From contig NZ_JBFNXH010000002.1 in assembly GCF_040812395.1 (NCBI RefSeq), positions 248,001-312,000 on the forward strand: a stretch of 64,000 nucleotides of DNA. The letters are read 5' to 3'. Made by a program: the position numbers and the translations under genes. Positions 59,733 to 64,000 of this stretch are shown here, in pieces; the first letter of the stretch is position 1, and every line of letters starts with the position of its first letter. The DNA is from Paenibacillus_E sp040812395 (lineage in GTDB: Bacteria > Bacillota > Bacilli > Paenibacillales > NBRC-103111). The notes under the pieces are model-generated. The model had not been told where the DNA came from, did no database searches, and saw only the letters and a list, made by a program, of their open reading frames with translations.

Positions 59733-61472
59733 ATGAACGATCAGTCAGACATATTGTTGCAGTTCCGTAGAATCATTGAACAGCAGTCGATTTATTCAGT
59801 CTATCAACCTATCATTTCTTTGCAGGATGGGAATGTTTTCGGATATGAGGCATTGACAAGAGGCCCGAAAGACAGCCCGTTTGACTCCCCGTTGGATATG
59901 TTTCAGTTCGCAGAACAGCAAGGGGAGTTGTATATTCTCGAAAGACTCGCCAGGGAAAAAGCCATACAGGGCTTCATTCTAGAGGATCCGCAGCAATTGC
60001 TGTTCATCAATATTTCCTCACAAGTGTTGTATGATCCTCAGTTCGTGCCGGGGAAGACATTGGAGGTGCTTCATCAATACGGGCTCCGTCCTCATAATGT
60101 GGTGTTCGAGATTACGGAAAGAAGCTCAATCGAAGACTTTTCTCTGGCCAAAAAGATGCTGGAACACTACCGCAAGCAAGGGTATCGCATAGCCATCGAT
60201 GATGCAGGGGCTGGGTACTCGTCTCTTCAAGCGATAGCCGAGCTGCAGCCGGATTTTATTAAAATCGATCGTTCGCTGATCGAGAACATTCATACGAATA
60301 AAGTGAGAGAGTATATTCTGGAAACGTTCGTCACTTTCGCGAAGAAAATGAACATTTCACTCATTGCCGAAGGGATTGAGCAAGAGGATGAACTAAAGAA
60401 ACTTACCCGCCTTGGCGTTCATTATGCCCAAGGTTATTTGCTTGGGAGGCCGTCTGAGCGGCCTGTGAACATTCATGAGAGCCATCGCATGCTGATCTGG
60501 CAGCATCGCAAAGTGGAAGGCAGTTCCATAACTTGGACGATTGGTGATTTGGCGACGCCCGTACAGGTATTCGATAAGCGAACTGTCATCTCGGAAGTGG
60601 CGGATTATTTGAAGAAAAATCAGGATGCCGTTGGGGTCGTTATCGTGAGCGAAGAGGTTCCGGTCGGACTGATGATGAGAGACCGTCTGTTCCAGCAGTT
60701 GGCCGGGCAGTATGCGTTCTCTTTGTTCTGGAATCGGGCTATTGAAGGTTTGATGGATGAAGCCCCGCTCATTGTGGACGAATTCATGGCTGTGGAGCAG
60801 GTATCGCAGATGGCCACTTCCCGTTCGATTCATCACTTATATGATCTGGTCATCATCACTAGCCAGGGGAAAATGGCAGGAACGGCTTCCATCAGAACGA
60901 TTTTGGAGAGTATCACGAATGTACGGATGGAGTCGGCTAGGGTGGCTAATCCGCTTACGGGATTGCCTGGGAATCTGCAAATCAATCGGGAGCTGAATAA
61001 GCGGATTATGGAAAATAAACCTTTCCATGTGGTTTATGCGGATCTGGATTATTTCAAATGGTTCAATGACAGGTTTGGCTTTCAGCGGGGTGATCAATTA
61101 ATCCAATACACCGCAGATATTATGCAGCAAGCTATTGCTGTTTGCGGAACACCGCATGATTTTGTTGGACATGTGGGCGGAGATGATTTTATCGCCATAT
61201 CGTCATCGAACTTTCCCGAGCAATTGTGTCAAGAGATGATTCGCCGGTTTGAACAAGGCGTGCAAATGTTCTATGAGGGCGAGGTTTGGGAGTACGTATG
61301 GGATCGCAGCGGTAATCCAGTTCAAAGCGAAGGCGTTACGCTTTCGCTTTCGCTGGTTGTATGCAGTTGCGAATCACTCATCTCCCTCGAACAGATTTCG
61401 CAAACGGCCGCGATGCTGAAGAAGAAGGCTAAAGCGCACTTGGGGAGCATCTATCACATCAGAAGTGTCTAA
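59733..61472 (+). CDS. Cyclic-di-GMP enzyme: EAL - CBS pair - GGDEF
   Basis: 579 aa, no membrane segment. EAL domain at about 20-265 with E39-A40-L41 (GYEALTRG), LFINISSQ, VVFEITERSSIED, IAIDDAGAGYSSL, DFIKIDRSL, LIAEGIE, YAQGYLLGRP; all the metal and catalytic positions I know are present, so phosphodiesterase activity is likely. About residues 275-400 look like two CBS motifs that could bind a nucleotide. The GGDEF domain ends the protein (VVYADLDYFKWFNDRFGFQRGDQ); its signature is G482-G-D-D-F, with Asp for Glu, and no RxxD inhibitory site is seen. ATG 59733 has AAGGGATG at good distance. A Pho-box array lies in its promoter. Confidence 0.92.
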   Translation: MNDQSDILLQFRRIIEQQSIYSVYQPIISLQDGNVFGYEALTRGPKDSPFDSPLDMFQFAEQQGELYILERLAREKAIQGFILEDPQQLLFINISSQVLYDPQFVPGKTLEVLHQYGLRPHNVVFEITERSSIEDFSLAKKMLEHYRKQGYRIAIDDAGAGYSSLQAIAELQPDFIKIDRSLIENIHTNKVREYILETFVTFAKKMNISLIAEGIEQEDELKKLTRLGVHYAQGYLLGRPSERPVNIHESHRMLIWQHRKVEGSSITWTIGDLATPVQVFDKRTVISEVADYLKKNQDAVGVVIVSEEVPVGLMMRDRLFQQLAGQYAFSLFWNRAIEGLMDEAPLIVDEFMAVEQVSQMATSRSIHHLYDLVIITSQGKMAGTASIRTILESITNVRMESARVANPLTGLPGNLQINRELNKRIMENKPFHVVYADLDYFKWFNDRFGFQRGDQLIQYTADIMQQAIAVCGTPHDFVGHVGGDDFIAISSSNFPEQLCQEMIRRFEQGVQMFYEGEVWEYVWDRSGNPVQSEGVTLSLSLVVCSCESLISLEQISQTAAMLKKKAKAHLGSIYHIRSV

Positions 61473-61493
61473 GATTTCGGCTTCGATGGCGTA

Positions 61494-62243
61494 CTAGAAC
61501 GTATATTGAAGCTGCTTAAAAGACCTGACAATGATAACCTTCTGCTTGCCGATGCGGCGTTCGGATATTTTCTTCATATTGCCTGGATGAATCCAAATGG
61601 CATCCAAGCCGCAGGAAGTGGCCCCCACCACGTCGTTCCGCCACGAGTTACCCACCATAACGCTTTGCCCGGGCGTAGTGCCCATCTTCTTCAAAGCGGT
61701 CTCAAAGATCGCAGGATGAGGCTTTCGCGGTCCATCTTTCTCCGAACTAAATAACCGTTCCTGCTCGATCCACGCGGTCAGTTTCAGCTTGTTCAAGTTG
61801 CTTTGCAGTCTCCTCCGGTTCCCATTGCTGATGATGGCTAGCTGATAGTTGTGGGACAATGCCTCCAGCGTATCCTCTACTCCCGGAAAGAGCGCGACAA
61901 AGTTGTCCTCCTGCTCTTCGACCTGCTCGAAGAAAGCGCGCGTAAACGTGGGATTCACTTGGACGGGGAAGGGCTGGAGCGCTTTACGCAAGCAGACGTG
62001 CCTCAGCTCATCCGGAGAAATTGGACTTCGGACGGGCGCTTTCCGGTATCGGTTCCATTCCAGTTTATAAGCTTGGAGCGCATCTTGCGCAGACCAAACA
62101 TGCTCGTCAGGCTCCCATCGCGCTGTATAGTCGCTCATCACTTCCATAAAAGCTGAATCAAAGCATTGTCTGCGATCGAGAATCGTATTATTCATATCGA
62201 AAAAAATAACCTTTTTGCGTGTAGGGGAAAAAAAAGGGCTCAT
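61494..62243 (-). CDS. HAD-superfamily hydrolase with altered motif I
   Basis: 249 aa, HAD-IA type. Motif I is VIFFDMNNTILDRR: nucleophile Asp16 is present, but the acid/base Asp two residues on is Asn18. Motif II is LAIISNGNRRRL, the Lys is in GPRKPHPAIFETAL, and motif IV VMVGNSWRNDVVGA has one clear Asp. The cap is helical (residues about 25-120). The missing acid/base suggests slow or altered catalysis, such as phosphonatase-like or transfer chemistry, or binding only. GGAGG lies upstream of the start on the minus strand. It is divergent from polA. Confidence 0.85.
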   Translation of the reverse strand: MSPFFSPTRKKVIFFDMNNTILDRRQCFDSAFMEVMSDYTARWEPDEHVWSAQDALQAYKLEWNRYRKAPVRSPISPDELRHVCLRKALQPFPVQVNPTFTRAFFEQVEEQEDNFVALFPGVEDTLEALSHNYQLAIISNGNRRRLQSNLNKLKLTAWIEQERLFSSEKDGPRKPHPAIFETALKKMGTTPGQSVMVGNSWRNDVVGATSCGLDAIWIHPGNMKKISERRIGKQKVIIVRSFKQLQYTF

Positions 62244-62375
62244 TTGGAGAACCTCCTTCTGAAGTCCGCTGTAGCCTTTTGTTGCTTCCCTACATGTTTA
62301 TGTGCGCAACTGTTTTTTTATTTTAATTTCGTATGCTATGATGAAGAGAGTCTGTCAAAAACGGGGTGCTCATTT

Positions 62376-64000
62376 ATGGATAAGCTAATTATTATTGATG
62401 GAAACTCCATCGCCAATCGGGCTTTTTATGCTTTGCCGCTGCTTAGCAACTCGAGCGGACTGCATACGAATGCGGTCTATGGCTTTACGACCATGCTGCT
62501 TAAACTTATTGAAGAAGAAAAACCAACGCATTTTCTGGTTGCCTTTGATGCTGGGAAAATTACGTTTCGTCATAAAGAATATACAGAATATAAAGGGGGA
62601 AGAGCGAAAACGCCCCCGGAGTTATCCGAGCAATTCCCTCTGATCAAGGATTTGCTGAAAGCGTTCCAAATCCCGCAGTTTGAGTTGACTGGGTACGAAG
62701 CCGACGATATTATCGGGACATTGACCAAGGTTGCCGATGAAAAAGGCGAGAAGGTGCTGCTCGTATCGGGAGATAAGGATATGCTGCAGCTTGCCTCCGA
62801 CCATGTAACCGTTGCAATTACACGTAAAGGGATCACTGAAGTAGAACTATACGATCCTGCAGGCATTCAAGAGAAATACGGTTTGACGCCTAAGCAAATC
62901 ATTGATTTGAAAGGTCTTATGGGGGATACGTCCGATAACATTCCGGGAATTCCGGGTGTCGGAGAGAAAACAGCCCTGAAGATGCTGCACGAGTTCGGTA
63001 CGGTTGAAGAGGTGCTGGCCCATTCAGCGAGTTTGAAAGGGAAAATGAAAGAAAAGGTCGAGGCGCATGCACAGGATGCGATCATGAGCAAAGAGCTGGC
63101 GACGATCTTCCGTGAGGTTCCAATGGAAACGGAATGGTCGACTTTCCGTTACGATGGCTACGATGGACAAGCGCTCTCGGGCATGTTCCGCAAGCTGGAA
63201 TTTAAATCCTTGCTCGAAAAGATGGATTTCGCGGGCGGTGCTGCGGAGGAAGAAGAGACGGCAGCAGTCTTGGAAACAGAGATAGTTACCGATGAAAATG
63301 TGGCAAGTTTAATCGCTGCGTTGGGCGATAGCACGCCTATCCATGTTGAGGTTATCGGAGAAAACCCGCATCATTCGGAAGTGGCGGGGATTGCGTTCCA
63401 GATCGAACTCAGCGGCAAGTCGCTGTATGTGCCTTTCGAGCTGTTGAATAGCGAAGCGGGCTCGCCGGTCCGAGCATGGCTAAGCGATGCATCGAAGAAG
63501 AAGCAGCTCTTTGACCAGCATCGCACGGAGCTGGCGCTCGCTTGGCAAGGCATCCACCTCCGCGGGGTGGATTTTGATGTGCTGCTGGCCGCTTATTTGC
63601 TTGATCCGACAGAGTCGAATCTGACGCTTAGCGGCCTCTCGGGCAAGTACGGCTTGCCGGGCATCAAGGCCGATGAAGAGATTTTCGGCAAGGGCGCGAA
63701 GTTTCGCTTGCCGGAGCTGTCTGCGCTTAGCGAGCACCTGTGCCGCAAAGCGTATGCGACCGCAGCCGCTGTGCCGGTGCTGCGGGAAGAGCTGGAGAAG
63801 AGCGAGATGCATCAGCTCTTCTATGAATTGGAGCTGCCGCTCGCGGGCGTGCTCGCGGAGATGGAGCTGCGCGGCATCAAGGTCGATGCCGCGGATTTGA
63901 GGGCATTCGGCGAGGAGCTTGCGAAGCAGCTGGATGCGATTATGACGCGCATCTACGACCTCGCCGGGCTGGAGTTCAACATCAACTCGCCGAAGCAGCT
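62376..64000 (+). CDS. polA: DNA polymerase I, N-terminal part (cut by window end)
   Basis: 541 codons are visible. Residues 1-290 are the 5'-nuclease: LIIIDGNSIANRAFYALPLL, VAFDAGKITFRHKEYTEYKGGR, YEADDIIGTLTK, LLVSGDKDMLQLAS, KGLMGDTSDNIPGIPGVGEKTA, all metal ligands present. The next region has the 3'-5' exonuclease fold but reads IHVEVIGENPHHSEVAGIAF where proofreading enzymes have DxE, so that activity is lost, as in Bacillus polymerases I. The start of the polymerase domain is visible (YELELPLAGVLAEMELRGIKVD, NINSPKQL). It acts in repair and Okazaki processing. GGGG at 62361-62364 is the only weak ribosome site. The gene continues beyond the window. Confidence 0.97.
   Translation, partial: MDKLIIIDGNSIANRAFYALPLLSNSSGLHTNAVYGFTTMLLKLIEEEKPTHFLVAFDAGKITFRHKEYTEYKGGRAKTPPELSEQFPLIKDLLKAFQIPQFELTGYEADDIIGTLTKVADEKGEKVLLVSGDKDMLQLASDHVTVAITRKGITEVELYDPAGIQEKYGLTPKQIIDLKGLMGDTSDNIPGIPGVGEKTALKMLHEFGTVEEVLAHSASLKGKMKEKVEAHAQDAIMSKELATIFREVPMETEWSTFRYDGYDGQALSGMFRKLEFKSLLEKMDFAGGAAEEEETAAVLETEIVTDENVASLIAALGDSTPIHVEVIGENPHHSEVAGIAFQIELSGKSLYVPFELLNSEAGSPVRAWLSDASKKKQLFDQHRTELALAWQGIHLRGVDFDVLLAAYLLDPTESNLTLSGLSGKYGLPGIKADEEIFGKGAKFRLPELSALSEHLCRKAYATAAAVPVLREELEKSEMHQLFYELELPLAGVLAEMELRGIKVDAADLRAFGEELAKQLDAIMTRIYDLAGLEFNINSPKQ

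Overview
The window looks like a Paenibacillus-type chromosome (Bacillota, moderate GC). Signs are the YpbF, YdjO and YpsA family proteins, a lutABC lactate operon, an SgrR-like solute-binding regulator, many TTG/GTG starts behind strong AGGAGG sites, sigma-A promoters, and Rho-independent terminators after most transcription units. No rRNA, tRNA, CRISPR array or prophage was seen. The species call is an inference from gene content.

Layout. 1-5.7 kb is a decayed accessory region. It holds a GC-rich foreign block (SDR end, F420-reductase-like gene, repeated SDR fragment), a truncated SDR, a gene-free AT-rich stretch, a frameshifted HelD-like ATPase, an intact DHA2 drug exporter and a scrap of a second one. 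5.7-8.0 kb (minus) is a fluoride operon: fluoride riboswitch, CLC-F-type antiporter and an Lgt-like protein. 8.2-17.7 kb holds a secreted copper-amine-oxidase-N-domain protein, a MocR regulator divergent from a HemD-like gene, a tandem esterase pair behind a palindromic operator, exonuclease III and pirin. 17.8-31.6 kb is mostly housekeeping and stress genes (CstR-like sensor, lactonase, thioredoxin-like protein, LLM oxidoreductase, DUF2339, HAD, quinone reductase, SgrR-like, MFS, YdjO, YpbF). 32.5-42.8 kb carries aspA, aminopeptidase, VanW, a pentapeptide protein, a hexuronate/sugar cluster (uxaC, AraC, Gfo/Idh, hydrolase) and ypsA. 43.3-46.3 kb is lutABC behind a broken DeoR gene. 46.4-47.2 kb is a broken IS1595-type transposase behind a promoter with LexA-like boxes. 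47.6-52.7 kb has an aldo/keto reductase, MarR, motAB and a chemoreceptor. 52.8-57.3 kb is the Pho-boxed pst-phoU cluster. 57.9-61.5 kb has a REC-PAS-histidine kinase and an EAL-CBS-GGDEF protein that also has a Pho-box array. The window ends inside polA.

The most unusual feature is a dispersed intergenic element of about 400-500 bp, present four times (near 18.5, 23.3, 31.7 and 57.4 kb). It always lies just downstream of a plus-strand gene and always in the same orientation. It contains several hairpins whose base changes between copies largely keep pairing, and two tandem left arms that compete for one right arm. I do not recognise it as a named RNA or mobile element family.

Other second-look items are the Lgt-like gene under fluoride control, the Pho-box array in front of a c-di-GMP enzyme, the SOS-like promoter of the transposase, and several strong palindromic operators whose regulators can be guessed from context.
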